Notes: a model not told the origin generated them from the sequence alone. A stretch of 64,000 bases of DNA from Flaviflagellibacter deserti (GCF_042652085.1 NZ_JBHSJF010000001.1:62001-126000); one strand, 5' to 3'; numbered from the stretch's first letter, positions 1 to 8,878 are shown. A program made the numbers and translations.

Positions 1-679
1 CAATATCGTAGAGGGTCGAGAGATAGCGAAGCTGCATCGCCTCCGGAAGTGCCGAGAGTGCCGTCGCAGCTTGGACCAGGCGCTCCGCCGCCTGGTGTTC
101 GCCTTCAGCATTGATGACCCTCGCCCGTCGGTTGCGTTCGGCCTCGGCCTGGCGGGCAATGGCGCGCACCATGCTCTCGTTGATGTCCACATGCTTGATC
201 TCGACATTGGCGACCTTGATCCCCCAGGCGTCGGTCTGGGTGTCGAGAATCTCCTGCAGATCCCGATTGAGTTTGTCGCGTTCGGCCAGCATCTCGTCCA
301 GTTCGTGCTTTCCGAGCACCGAGCGCAGCGTCGTCTGTGCCAATTGGCTGGTCGCCGTCATGAAATTCTCGACCTGGATCACCGCCTTGTCCGGATCAAC
401 CACGCGAAAATAGAGGACCGCATTCACCTTCACCGAGACGTTGTCGCGAGAGATCACGTCCTGGCTCGGCACGTCGAGGACGATCGTGCGAAGGTCGACG
501 CGGACCATCTGCTGCACGAACGGGACGAGGATGAAGAGGCCCGGGCCCTTGACGCCCGAGAAGCGACCTAGCGTGAACACCACGCCGCGCTGATATTCCC
601 GGAGAATCCGGACCGCCGAAAGCAGGACGCCGACTACAAGGGCAGCGATGAAGACATAGGGAATAAGGTTCAGCGGCAT
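1..679 (-). CDS. Slipin / stomatin-like SPFH protein (C-terminus cut by window edge)
   Basis: This is an SPFH (band 7, slipin) membrane scaffold protein of the lipid-raft type. The start ATG at 679 follows a GGGAGG ribosome site. It opens with one hydrophobic N-terminal segment (about residues 4-24, starting MPLNLIPYVF), followed by the family signature REYQRGVVFTLGRF and the SPFH core with the motifs DVPSQDVISRDNVSV and NAVLYFRVVDP. A charged helix rich in Arg, Glu and Ala comes next (MVRAIARQAEAERNRRAR). The reading frame is still open at base 1, so the end is missing. It lies 26 bp downstream of an NfeD protein on the same strand, the classic slipin/NfeD partner arrangement. The role is probably membrane quality control. 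Confidence 0.9.
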   Translation of the reverse strand, partial: MPLNLIPYVFIAALVVGVLLSAVRILREYQRGVVFTLGRFSGVKGPGLFILVPFVQQMVRVDLRTIVLDVPSQDVISRDNVSVKVNAVLYFRVVDPDKAVIQVENFMTATSQLAQTTLRSVLGKHELDEMLAERDKLNRDLQEILDTQTDAWGIKVANVEIKHVDINESMVRAIARQAEAERNRRARVINAEGEHQAAERLVQAATALSALPEAMQLRYLSTLYDI

Positions 680-705
680 GTCTGGTTTCCTCCCTGGGAG
701 ACTGG

Positions 706-2130
706 CTATCCCTCCGGTTCGACTGTGAGCGTGAGGCCGTCACGGCTGATCACCCGCACGCGCTGGCCAGGCTTAAGCGAGCCGGCGGAACGGGCGCGCC
801 AGTTCTCGCTATGGACATGGATCTCGCCCTCCGTGTCCGACCAGCTCAGCACCTCGCCGACCGAACCGATCATGACGGCCTCCCCACTCACCACTTTTTG
901 CCGGTGCGCCCGGATCGCAACCGCCAATATGATCGCGAATAGCGTTGCGCTCGCAGCGCTTGCGGTGAGCACGACCGGCAGGGACAGCTCGAACCCCGGC
1001 ACTTTTTCGAACATGAAGAGCGAGCCCAGCGCGAACGCGATCACGCCGCCTATTCCGAGCGATCCGAACGATGGCGCAAACGCTTCGGCCACTATCAGCG
1101 CAACGCCGATGAGCAGCAGGCCGACGCCGGCATAATTGAGCGGGAGGAGGTTGAGCGCGAACAGCGCCACAGTGAGCGCGATCGCGCCGATGACGCCAGG
1201 AGCAACCATGCCGGGGCTGAAGAACTCGAAGATAATGCCGTAAATCCCGATCAGCAGCAGGATGTAGGCGATGTTCGGATCGCTGATGACGGCGAGCAGG
1301 CGAACCCGCCAGTCGGGCTGCATGGAGACGGTGTCGAGGCCCTTGGTGCTCAGCGTGACCGTCCTATTGCCAAGCCGGACGGAGCGACCGTCGGCCTGGG
1401 CCAGAAGGTCCGGAAGATCCGTTGCGACAATCTCGATGACGCGCTGCTCGAGTGCGGCGCTCGCCGACAGGCTCGCCGCATCGCGGACGGCCTGCTCCGC
1501 CCAGTCGGCATTGCGGCCATGTAGCTCGGCAAGGCTGCGGATATAGGCCACTGCATCGTTGACGGCCTTCTTCATGGAGGTGTCCGTGGGCGACGGTGCG
1601 CCCTTTTCGCCTTCCTTGCCTTCCTTGTCGGGGCTGTCGCCGAAGGGCGAGCCGCCACCGAGCTGCACGGGCGTCGCGGCACCGACATTGGTGCCGGGCG
1701 CCATGGCCGCGAGCGAGCTTGCGTAGAGAATATAAGTGCCGGCGCTCGCCGCACGCGCACCGCTCGGCGCGACGTAGGTGATGACCGGCACGGGAGAGGC
1801 AAGGATGTCGCGGATGATGTCGTGCATCGAGCTGGCGAGCCCGCCCGGAGTGTCCATCCGCAGGACGATCAGGGCGGCCTTGCGTTCCGCTGCCACTTCG
1901 GACGCCTGACGGAGGTATTCACTCACTGCCGGCCCGATCGCACCTTGGATATCAAGCACCAATGCGAAGCGGGAAGGATCTGCCGGCGGTTGCGCACGGC
2001 TCGGCACGAGCAGAACGAGAAGGACCACAAAGACAATCAAGGCCAGGATCGTGCCGTGGCGCTTTGCTAGCGTCGCGACCGTTGGGCCCGGGGGACTTCG
2101 GGCGCTGGTCTTCGATCTATGGTCTTGCAA
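706..2130 (-). CDS. NfeD family membrane serine protease (long form, with ClpP-like domain)
   Basis: At 474 residues this is the long NfeD form. It has an N-terminal hydrophobic anchor (residues 27-46), then a ClpP/SppA-like serine protease domain with MDTPGGLASSMHDIIRDI and the active-site-like segment SGARAASAGTYIL. A four-helix membrane block follows (about residues 280-395), and a C-terminal OB-fold NfeD domain (GEAVMIGSVGEVLSW to VISRDGLTLTVEPEG). In the family the protease part cleaves the C-terminal region of the partner slipin. Here the partner gene follows directly, so the two probably form one operon. The start is an ATG; a start slightly inside is possible. Confidence 0.9.
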   Translation of the reverse strand: MQDHRSKTSARSPPGPTVATLAKRHGTILALIVFVVLLVLLVPSRAQPPADPSRFALVLDIQGAIGPAVSEYLRQASEVAAERKAALIVLRMDTPGGLASSMHDIIRDILASPVPVITYVAPSGARAASAGTYILYASSLAAMAPGTNVGAATPVQLGGGSPFGDSPDKEGKEGEKGAPSPTDTSMKKAVNDAVAYIRSLAELHGRNADWAEQAVRDAASLSASAALEQRVIEIVATDLPDLLAQADGRSVRLGNRTVTLSTKGLDTVSMQPDWRVRLLAVISDPNIAYILLLIGIYGIIFEFFSPGMVAPGVIGAIALTVALFALNLLPLNYAGVGLLLIGVALIVAEAFAPSFGSLGIGGVIAFALGSLFMFEKVPGFELSLPVVLTASAASATLFAIILAVAIRAHRQKVVSGEAVMIGSVGEVLSWSDTEGEIHVHSENWRARSAGSLKPGQRVRVISRDGLTLTVEPEG

Positions 2131-2444
2131 CGTCTCAGCTTCTGGTCTTGCCGTTCAAGTCCTCCTTCAAAAAGGTACCACGAACCGGGCCAAAATGGCG
2201 CCTTTTGCGGCCAGAGGAAGCACCGCAGGAGGTTCACCCGCGCAGTGACATCCGCTTTCCTCTCGGACCTTTCCCGAGCTCGACCAGTCTGCCGTGGGCC
2301 TGCGAACTCCGCCGACCGGAGAAATTCGGAGAGCGGAGGCTTGTACTTCTGTATCGATCATAACATATGTCCGTGACGGACGACGTAACCAGCTTCGCCG
2401 CCCGAGCTGAAGCAACCGCGGGCCGTGAGCGGCCCGCCCATGGG
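2131..2444. other. Gene-free stretch
   Basis: About 310 bp lie between the divergent NfeD gene and a small secreted protein gene. No convincing coding frame, operator or terminator was seen. TTGTAC at 2341-2346 followed by AT-rich sequence could be a weak promoter for the rightward gene, but no good -10 box stands at the right distance. Confidence 0.3.
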
Positions 2445-2453
2445 ATGGATGTT

Positions 2454-2693
2454 ATGAAAGTCATGATCGGCGCCTTGATCGCAGTTGGCGCATTCGCCTT
2501 CAGTGCAGATGCCGCGCTTGCCGCTTCAGGCAAGGCAAATCAGAAGATCCGGCAGGAAATCTACCATCAGCCGAAGTCCGGCCCCGTGATGTCCGATGCG
2601 CTCTTCGGAAAGCTGCGCAGGGACGACCAACCGGCGCCTGCGACGCAGTCGAAGGCAGCGACATTCAAGAAAGCGCCGAAGACCGGCAACTGA
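2454..2693 (+). CDS. Small secreted protein of unknown function
   Basis: This encodes a 79-residue protein starting MKVMIGALIAVGAFAFSADAA. That beginning is a typical signal peptide with likely cleavage after ALA (residues 22-24). The mature part is short, basic and Pro/Lys-rich, ending FKKAPKTGN. An in-frame ATG three codons upstream (2445) is an alternative start. The one at 2454 has GGATGG six bases before it. A strong hairpin terminator follows immediately, which supports a real monocistronic gene. I do not recognise the family; the mature protein would act in the periplasm. Confidence 0.55.
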   Translation: MKVMIGALIAVGAFAFSADAALAASGKANQKIRQEIYHQPKSGPVMSDALFGKLRRDDQPAPATQSKAATFKKAPKTGN

Positions 2694-2703
2694 CCGAATT
2701 CAT

Positions 2704-2733
2704 CGGCCGCCCTTCGGGGCGGCCGAGCCTTTT
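2704..2733 (+). terminator. Rho-independent terminator
   Basis: A perfect 9-bp stem, CGGCCGCCC paired with GGGCGGCCG, closes a TTCG tetraloop and is followed by AGCCTTTT. It lies 11 bp after the stop of the small secreted protein gene. Confidence 0.85.
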
Positions 2734-2769
2734 GTGGCCGCGCCCGGCGATCCGCTCTAATGTCGGATC

Positions 2770-3249
2770 ATGAGCGGCGAACATCATCACCACGATCGCT
2801 GGAAGCACGATGGCGTGCGCGTCATCAAAGGCGATCAGCTCGATCCGAACACGGCGCAGACGCCCGGAATGTTCCGGCAGGCGGCGATCAATCATGCCCG
2901 TGTCGGCGCGCAGAAGATCTGGGCCGGCACGGTCACGATCGAGCCGAACGCCAAGACCGGCGTTCATCATCACGGCGAACTGGAAAGCGTGATCTTCGTC
3001 ATCCGCGGCAGAGCGCGGATGCGCTGGGGCGACCGCCTGGAATATGTGGCGGAAGCGGGGGCGGGCGATTTCATCTTCGTCCCGCCCTTCGTGCCGCATC
3101 AGGAGATCAATGCCGACCCGGCCGAGCCGCTGGAATGCGTGCTCGTGCGTTCAGACAACGAGGCGGTGGTGGTGAACATCACCGACGTCGATCCGGTCGA
3201 GAAACCGGAAGAGGTCTACTGGGTCGATCCGATCCATAAGAAGCCGTGA
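2770..3249 (+). CDS. Cupin domain protein
   Basis: This is a 159-residue single-cupin protein. Metal-ligand motif 1 reads GVHHHGELESVIFVIRG, the usual G-x5-HxH-x3,4-E-x6-G pattern. Motif 2 is PPFVPHQEIN. The N-terminus carries a natural His-rich patch (GEHHHHDR) that could also bind metal. There is no signal peptide, so it is cytosolic. Such small cupins act as isomerases, dioxygenases or sugar-binding proteins. The sequence alone does not say which, and the neighbours do not form a pathway with it. Confidence 0.8.
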   Translation: MSGEHHHHDRWKHDGVRVIKGDQLDPNTAQTPGMFRQAAINHARVGAQKIWAGTVTIEPNAKTGVHHHGELESVIFVIRGRARMRWGDRLEYVAEAGAGDFIFVPPFVPHQEINADPAEPLECVLVRSDNEAVVVNITDVDPVEKPEEVYWVDPIHKKP

Positions 3250-3253
3250 CTGC

Positions 3254-3526
3254 TCAGTCGCGATCCGGCCACTTGGCGCTGTCGTCGAAATCGCGGTCGT
3301 CGTTCCAATGATCCTCGCTGCCTCGGGTCACGGTCGAGAAGCGCGCCACACGGCTGGAGCCCTGCAGGCTGTCAACCGGCGGCGGAGCGGAGGTGGCGGC
3401 GCGGCCCTCCTCGGCGGAGGCGGACTGGGGCGTATGAGAGCCGACAACGCCGAGGAAGATCAGGGCGATGAAAGCGAATAGCATGAGGTCGGCCGCGAAA
3501 ATGGCTCGCAGGCTGAAGCCCTGCAT
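3254..3526 (-). CDS. Small single-pass membrane protein, unknown
   Basis: This is a 90-residue product if translation starts at the ATG at 3526 (MQGFSLRAIFAADLMLF). It has one strong transmembrane helix (about residues 9-28, ending FLGVVG) and then a polar, Asp-rich tail ending KWPDRD. An upstream in-frame ATG (3610) would add 28 residues of ordinary, Cys-containing sequence and looks less likely. It converges with the cupin gene, their stops 5 bp apart. The family is not recognised. Confidence 0.5.
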   Translation of the reverse strand: MQGFSLRAIFAADLMLFAFIALIFLGVVGSHTPQSASAEEGRAATSAPPPVDSLQGSSRVARFSTVTRGSEDHWNDDRDFDDSAKWPDRD

Positions 3527-3723
3527 GAAGCTACTCGGGACGTAGGAAAGGTCATCCTTTTTGCAGGAGGCCGAAACGATGTCTTGGCAGTTGCCGGAAT
3601 CGGGTTTCACTCTGGATACTCGTTGAAGGGTGGGTCTGCGACTGATGCCGAAAGGCGGATCTAACGATCGCGGTGGCTTCGGCGTGACGCGAATATGGGG
3701 GCTCGTCGCCGAATTGTAATGAC

Positions 3724-3738
3724 TACTATAAAATAGTA
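3724..3738. promoter_or_regulatory. AT-rich palindrome, likely operator/promoter
   Basis: TACTAT-AAA-ATAGTA is a perfect 6-bp inverted repeat in a short AT-rich island (3716-3743) of an otherwise GC-rich region. It lies about 100 bp upstream of the aldo/keto reductase start. The island includes TATAAAAT, which could serve as a -10 box. A dimeric repressor such as an HxlR or MarR type would fit. The bound protein is inferred, not shown. Confidence 0.4.
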
Positions 3739-3838
3739 TTATTTGCGGACCGGCAGCCGACCGATCATGTTGGCGCCATTCCGGAAATTCCCGTCTTCCG
3801 CGCCGGCCGTGCGCGGCTCATCCCGACTCAGGACTGAA

Positions 3839-4891
3839 ATGCTCGAATATCGTCGTTTGGGGCGCACCGATCTCATGGTGTCGTCGATCATGCTTGGCAC
3901 CATGACCTGGGGTCAGCAGAACACCGAGGCCGAAGGCCACGAACAACTCGATTACGCTCTCGCGCAGGGCATCAATTTCATCGACACCGCTGAGCTCTAC
4001 GCCATTCCGCCGCGCGCGGAGACGGCTGGCTCGACCGAGCGCATCATCGGCACCTGGCTGAAGGCGCGTGGCGGCCGCGACAAGGTGATCATCGCCACCA
4101 AGGTCGCCGGCCGCAGCGGCATGACCTGGATCCGCGACGGCCAGAACACCAAGCTCGACCGCGCCAACATCACGGCCGCCATCGAGGGATCGCTGATGCG
4201 GTTGCAGACCGATTATGTCGATCTCTATCAGCTCCATTGGCCGGATCGGGCGGTCCCGATGTTCCTCGACGCGGACAATGTGTTCCGCAGCCCGCCGCCG
4301 GTGCCGGACGAGGTGCCGATCGAGGAGACGCTCGGCGTGCTCGACGATCTCGTGAAGGCCGGCAAGATTCGCCATGTCGGCCTCTCGAACGAGACGGCGT
4401 GGGGCACCGCTCGCTTTCTCCAGGCATCGGAGCTCGGCCGCGGGCCGCGCATGATGAGCGTGCAGAACGCCTACAACCTTGTGAACCGGCAATACGAGAC
4501 CGCGCTCGCCGAGTTCGCCGGCCGCGAACAGGTCGGGCTACTGGCCTATTCGCCATTGGCTCAGGGCTATCTGACCGGCAAGTACCAGGGCGGCGCTCGT
4601 CCGCCGGGGGCCCGCACGACCCTGTTCGACCGCGGCCAGCGTTATGAGCGTCCGCGCGTGGCGGAGGCGATCGACGAATATTTGAGGATCGCGAAGGATT
4701 TCGGCCTGGATCCCGCGCAGATGGCGCTCGCCTTCGTGACATCGCGGAGCTTCGTGACGTCGAACATCATCGGCGCGACGACGATGGTACAGCTGAGGAC
4801 CGATATCGGTTCGCTCGACGTGACGATCACACCGGAGATCGAGAAGCGGATCGACGCGGTGCATCGCGCTTACACGAACCCGGCTCCATAA
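3839..4891 (+). CDS. Aldo/keto reductase (Tas-like)
   Basis: This is an NADPH-dependent aldo/keto reductase of 350 residues, the length of the Tas/YajO group. The start at 3839 (MLEYRRLGRTDLMVSSIMLG) is chosen because it is the usual family N-terminus and has AGGA just upstream. The 32 codons before it do not resemble the family. The barrel motifs are visible: the catalytic Asp and Tyr in FIDTAELY, Lys in IIATKVAG, His in LYQLHWPDR, and the cofactor-binding HVGLSNETAWG and LAYSPLAQGYLTGKY. It is cytosolic. The substrate is unknown. A palindromic AT-rich operator lies upstream. Confidence 0.88.
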   Translation: MLEYRRLGRTDLMVSSIMLGTMTWGQQNTEAEGHEQLDYALAQGINFIDTAELYAIPPRAETAGSTERIIGTWLKARGGRDKVIIATKVAGRSGMTWIRDGQNTKLDRANITAAIEGSLMRLQTDYVDLYQLHWPDRAVPMFLDADNVFRSPPPVPDEVPIEETLGVLDDLVKAGKIRHVGLSNETAWGTARFLQASELGRGPRMMSVQNAYNLVNRQYETALAEFAGREQVGLLAYSPLAQGYLTGKYQGGARPPGARTTLFDRGQRYERPRVAEAIDEYLRIAKDFGLDPAQMALAFVTSRSFVTSNIIGATTMVQLRTDIGSLDVTITPEIEKRIDAVHRAYTNPAP

Positions 4892-4894
4892 GAT

Positions 4895-5155
4895 TCAGCG
4901 CCAGCGGGCCTTCATCGCGATCAGACCGAGATAGAGCGACGTGCCGACGGCGTTGGCTCCGATGATGATCGAGTCGGCCTTCAGTACGCCATAAAGCACC
5001 CAGGCCGAAAGCCCGCAGGCCTGGATGACGAGCATGCGCCAGCTGAGATCGCCGGTCGATCTCGTGCGCCAGGCCTTCAAAACCTGCGGCACGGCGGCCG
5101 AGGTCGTGACGAAGGCCGCGACGAGGCCGACGATCGATGTAAGCGAACCGTCCAT
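4895..5155 (-). CDS. SemiSWEET sugar transporter (PQ-loop)
   Basis: This is an 86-residue membrane protein with three predicted helices, exactly the size of a bacterial SemiSWEET half-transporter that works as a dimer. The PQ-loop motif is AAVPQVLKAWRTRSTGDLSW (Pro-Gln in helix 1), and helix 3 carries the expected Asn in GANAVGTSLYLGLI. The start at 5155 (MDGSLTSIVG) gives the canonical length. Its stop is 3 bp from that of the convergent aldo/keto reductase. It lies downstream of the TRAP terminator, so it probably has its own promoter or relies on read-through. The substrate is presumably a small sugar. Confidence 0.85.
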   Translation of the reverse strand: MDGSLTSIVGLVAAFVTTSAAVPQVLKAWRTRSTGDLSWRMLVIQACGLSAWVLYGVLKADSIIIGANAVGTSLYLGLIAMKARWR

Positions 5156-5197
5156 ATGGCTCGAACGGAGCCGGCGAGCGGACGTTCCAGACAAAGA

Positions 5198-5224
5198 AAA
5201 CGCCCGGCTTTTGACCGGGCGTTT
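5198..5224 (-). terminator. Rho-independent terminator of the TRAP operon
   Basis: On the minus strand a 10-bp stem (AAACGCCCGG with its complement) has a 7-base loop and is followed by a TTTTCTTT run. It starts 4 bp after the dctM stop. Confidence 0.8.
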
Positions 5225-5227
5225 CGC

Positions 5228-7084
5228 TCATTGGGCCGGCTGGTTCTGCGGTGGCGGCGCCGGGAACTGGAGCGGTGGCAGGCCGAGTTCCGGTTGCGCG
5301 GGCTGAGGCTGGGTCGGAGCGGGCGCGCCCTCCTGCGGCGGCATTCCGAGCGGCGGAAGGCCGAGAGGGTTGTTCTCGCTGCCCTGCTGCTGCGGCGCAG
5401 GCATGCCCAGAGGAGGCAGGCCGAGCGGGTTGTCGCCGGCCGGCGCCTGCATCGGCGGCAGGGTGATGCCGCCCGGCTGGGCCGGAGCGGACTGCTCCGT
5501 GGGCGCGGGCGGCGGATCCGACTTGTAGCGCATCACCATGCCGGGGAAGGCAATGGTCAGTCCGACCATGATCAACTGGATGCAAACGAACGGGATCGCG
5601 CCCTGATAAATCTCACCGGTGGTGACGCCGCGGATCTGATTGCCGGTGACCTTGTCCTTGAACCAGCCCTTCGGCGCGACCGAGCGCAGATAGAACAGCG
5701 CGAAGCCGAACGGCGGATGCATGAAGGAGGTCTGCATGTTGATGCCGAGCAGCACGCCGAACCAGATCAGGTCGATGCCCTGCTTCTCCGCGATCGGCCC
5801 AAGCAGCGGGACGAGGATGAAAGCCAGCTCGAAGAAATCGAGGAAGAAGGCCAGCACGAAGACGAGGATATTAACGACGATCAGGAAGCCAACCTCGCCG
5901 CCGGGCACGCTGGTCAGCAGCTCCTCGACCCAGATATGACCGTTGACGCCATAGAAGGTCAGCGAGAACACGCGGGCGCCGACCAGGATGAAGATGACGA
6001 AGGCCGAGAGCTTGGTCGTCGACTCCATCGCCTGGATCATCAGGCCGCCAGTAAGGCGCCTTTTGGAGAACGCCAGCAGGAGTGCGCCGACGGCGCCCAT
6101 GGCACCGCCTTCGGTCGGCGTGGCGATGCCGAGGAAGATCGTGCCGAGGACGAGGAAGATCAGCGCCAGCGGAGGGACGAGGACGATGATGACCTGCTGC
6201 GCCAGATAGGACAGCAGATTGAGCTTCATCGTCTTGTTCAGGGCGGCAACGGCGTAGACGAGCAGCGTCGCGACCGTTGCGCCCCAGATCGATGCGCCTT
6301 GTTCTACATGCGGTTGGATCAGAAGGTCGACGGCAACGGCGATCGCTACGCCGGTCAAAAGCGTGACGAAAAGCGAAGTCACGCCGGAACCCAGCGTCCG
6401 CGACTCGATCGGCAAGGCCGGGGCGGCGTTCGGCCAGATCATCGTGACCAGGAAGATGTAGCTGACATACAGGCCGGTCAGGATGAGGCCGGGAACGATC
6501 GCGCCCGCATACATGTCGCCCACCGAGCGGCCGAGCTGGTCGGCGAGGACGATCAGTACGAGCGAAGGCGGAATGATCTGCGCCAGAGTGCCGGAGGCCG
6601 CGATGACGCCTGATGCGAGGCGGCGGTCATAGCCGTAGCGCAGCATGATCGGCAACGAGATCAGGCCCATGGCGATGACGGACGCCGCAACCACGCCCGT
6701 CGTGGCGGCAAGCAGCGCACCGACGAAGATCACTGCATAGGCAAGGCCGCCGCGCAGCGGGCCGAACAACTGGCCGATCGTGTCGAGCAGGTCCTCGGCC
6801 ATGCCCGATCGTTCGAGGATCAAGCCCATGAAAGTGAAGAACGGGATCGCAAGCAGCGTCTCGTTCGCCATGATGCCGCCGAAGATGCGGTCGGGCAGGG
6901 CGCCGAGGAGCGGCCAGAAAAGGTTGATCTCGCCGGACGAATAGGGGGCGAGCTCGACGCCGATGACGAAGAATAGGAGGCCGTTTGCGGCAAGGGAGAA
7001 CGCGACTGGATAGCCGAGCAGAAGGAAGACAACCAACGACGCGAACATGATCGGCGCGAGGTTGTGGGCGATGAGTTCGATCAC
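5228..7084 (-). CDS. dctM: TRAP transporter large permease subunit DctM
   Basis: This is the large, 12-helix permease subunit of a tripartite ATP-independent periplasmic transporter, which drives solute uptake with a sodium or proton gradient. The hydrophobic core (residues 1 to about 520) has family segments such as FFTFMGLILERSGMAEDLLD and MGLISLPIMLRYGYDR. At 618 residues it is far longer than the usual 425-450. It has an extended central insertion, and a C-terminal tail of about 95 residues made of Pro, Gln and Gly with two copies of NPLGLPPLGMP. Its start overlaps the dctQ stop by 4 bp (ATGA), so translation is coupled. Confidence 0.92.
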   Translation of the reverse strand: MIELIAHNLAPIMFASLVVFLLLGYPVAFSLAANGLLFFVIGVELAPYSSGEINLFWPLLGALPDRIFGGIMANETLLAIPFFTFMGLILERSGMAEDLLDTIGQLFGPLRGGLAYAVIFVGALLAATTGVVAASVIAMGLISLPIMLRYGYDRRLASGVIAASGTLAQIIPPSLVLIVLADQLGRSVGDMYAGAIVPGLILTGLYVSYIFLVTMIWPNAAPALPIESRTLGSGVTSLFVTLLTGVAIAVAVDLLIQPHVEQGASIWGATVATLLVYAVAALNKTMKLNLLSYLAQQVIIVLVPPLALIFLVLGTIFLGIATPTEGGAMGAVGALLLAFSKRRLTGGLMIQAMESTTKLSAFVIFILVGARVFSLTFYGVNGHIWVEELLTSVPGGEVGFLIVVNILVFVLAFFLDFFELAFILVPLLGPIAEKQGIDLIWFGVLLGINMQTSFMHPPFGFALFYLRSVAPKGWFKDKVTGNQIRGVTTGEIYQGAIPFVCIQLIMVGLTIAFPGMVMRYKSDPPPAPTEQSAPAQPGGITLPPMQAPAGDNPLGLPPLGMPAPQQQGSENNPLGLPPLGMPPQEGAPAPTQPQPAQPELGLPPLQFPAPPPQNQPAQ

Positions 7085-7686
7085 GGGCGGATCTCCTCGG
7101 CGTCGGCGCGGACGTCGTCCGGAACGAGCCTCGCGATCTCATCCTCGACGGGATCGGAATGGTGGAGCGGCGTATCGTCCTCGACGCCGGCGAACATGAT
7201 CGCGGCGCGCTTGATCAGTTCGGACAGGCCTTGGGCGAAGAGCAGGAGGAAGCCGGCGAGGAGCAGCGCCTTGGCTGGCCAGACGATCAGGCCGCCGGCA
7301 TTCGGCGAATATTCCTGGCTTGAATAAGACAGCCGCACATAGGGGACGAGCAGCCAGATCATCAGTCCGATGAACGGCAAGAGCATCAGGATATGGCCGA
7401 GCAGATCTATCCAGTCGCGCGTGCGGCGCGACAGCCGGCTCGAGACGATGTCGACGCGGATGTGCTCGTTCGACTGCAGTGTCCAGGCGGCGGCGAGCAT
7501 GAAGATCGCGCCGAAGAGATACCACTGGATTTCGAGCCAGCCGTTAGAGGAGATATTGAACGCCTTGCGGACGACGGCATTGCCGGCGCTGATCAGTACG
7601 ACGATCAGGATCAGCCATGAGGCCGCGCGGCCGACCAGTTTGTTCACGCGGTCGATGCCACGCGACAGCGCGAGTAGCGCGCCCAT
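7081..7686 (-). CDS. dctQ: TRAP transporter small permease subunit DctQ
   Basis: This is a 201-residue membrane protein with four hydrophobic helices and the DctQ signature around WLEIQWYLFGAIFMLAAAWTL and NEHIRVDI. It pairs with DctM in the inner membrane. It sits between the binding-protein gene and dctM, with a 4-bp overlap into dctM. The C-terminal 40 residues are acidic and cytosolic. Confidence 0.92.
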   Translation of the reverse strand: MGALLALSRGIDRVNKLVGRAASWLILIVVLISAGNAVVRKAFNISSNGWLEIQWYLFGAIFMLAAAWTLQSNEHIRVDIVSSRLSRRTRDWIDLLGHILMLLPFIGLMIWLLVPYVRLSYSSQEYSPNAGGLIVWPAKALLLAGFLLLFAQGLSELIKRAAIMFAGVEDDTPLHHSDPVEDEIARLVPDDVRADAEEIRP

Positions 7687-7762
7687 GTGATTGCCCTCCT
7701 CGGAACGGTCTTTCGAATGAAAGAGGGCGACGCACGATGGCGCCGCCCCGGGGATCTGCCGA

Positions 7763-8878
7763 TCAGCCGTTCTGCGGCTTCAGCGAACCGTCGCGCTGGC
7801 GCAGCATCATGAAGGTGTCGAACGTGTATTCGGCGACCTGCTGCCAGAGATAGGTCTGGGCGCGGAACTCGACCATCGAGTCATAAATCTTCTTGAACGG
7901 CGCGTTCGTCGCGTTGATGCCCTTATAGACTTCCTGGGCTGCGGCGAAGGAGGCGTTCATCACGTCCTGGGGGAACGGCCGAAGCTGCGCGCCGGCAGCG
8001 ACGAGGCGATTGAGCGCGGCCGGGTTCTTGTAGTCGTACTCGGAGAGCATTTCGAGCGTCGACGCCTTCGCGGCGGTCGAAAGCAGGCTCTGATAGTTCT
8101 TCGGCAGCGAGTTCCACTGCTCGTTGTTGATGAAGAAGTTGAGCGCGAGGTTACCTTCCCACCAGCCGGGATAGTAGTAGAACGGCGCGACCTTCACGAA
8201 GCCGAGCTTCTCGTCGTCATAGGGGCCGATCCATTCCGCGGCGTCGATCGTGCCGCGCTCGAGCGCCGGATAGATATCGCCGCCCGCGACCTGCTGCGGA
8301 ACGACGCCGAGCTTGCCCATGACCTGGCCGGCGAGGCCGGCGATGCGCATCTTCACGCCGTTGAGGTCCGCGACGGTCTTAATCTCCTTGCGGAACCAGC
8401 CGCCCATCTGGGTGCCGGTGTTGCCGCCCTGGATGTAATGCAGGCCCTGCGGGTTGAAGTATTCGTTCAGGAGGTCGTTGCCACCGCCGTAATTGAGCCA
8501 GGCGTGCATGCCGCGCGCATTGAGGCCGAACGGAACGGTCGCGCCGAGCGCCCAGGTCGGATCCTTGCCGACATAATAATAGGCGGCGGTGTGGCACATC
8601 TGGACCGTGCCATTCATCACCGCGTCGGCGGCCTGGAGACCGGGAACGATCTCGCCCGCGGCGAAGACCTGGATGTCGAAATTGCCGTCCGTCGCCTCGC
8701 GGACGAAGGTCGCAAGGTCGGTCGCGCCACCGTAGATCGTGTCGAGCGACTTCGGGAAGGATGACGTGCAGCGCCACTGAATCTTCGGAGCCGACTGCGC
8801 GATGGCCGGGGCCGCGAGTGCGGCGCTGCCGAGCGCGCCCGCTGCGCCGGTCGTGATGAGACTGCGACGACTGATCAT
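7763..8878 (-). CDS. dctP: TRAP transporter periplasmic binding protein, TakP-like
   Basis: This is the 371-residue solute-binding protein of the TRAP system. The start at 8878 has GGGAGG upstream and gives a twin-arginine signal (MISRRSLITTGAAG), with cleavage near AIAQS. The motifs FPKSLDTIYGGA, FNARGMHAWLNYGGG and AEWIGPYDDEKLGF match the DctP subgroup of TakP, whose characterised member in Rhodobacter binds alpha-keto acids such as pyruvate. Folded export by Tat also fits this subgroup. The substrate is inferred from that likeness only. It is transcribed first, before dctQ and dctM. Confidence 0.9.
   Translation of the reverse strand: MISRRSLITTGAAGALGSAALAAPAIAQSAPKIQWRCTSSFPKSLDTIYGGATDLATFVREATDGNFDIQVFAAGEIVPGLQAADAVMNGTVQMCHTAAYYYVGKDPTWALGATVPFGLNARGMHAWLNYGGGNDLLNEYFNPQGLHYIQGGNTGTQMGGWFRKEIKTVADLNGVKMRIAGLAGQVMGKLGVVPQQVAGGDIYPALERGTIDAAEWIGPYDDEKLGFVKVAPFYYYPGWWEGNLALNFFINNEQWNSLPKNYQSLLSTAAKASTLEMLSEYDYKNPAALNRLVAAGAQLRPFPQDVMNASFAAAQEVYKGINATNAPFKKIYDSMVEFRAQTYLWQQVAEYTFDTFMMLRQRDGSLKPQNG

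Noticed and set aside
5156..6613. 485-codon open frame on the plus strand
   Set aside because: It lies wholly opposite dctM, is rich in Arg, Glu and Asp as GC-rich antisense frames are, and has no family motif.
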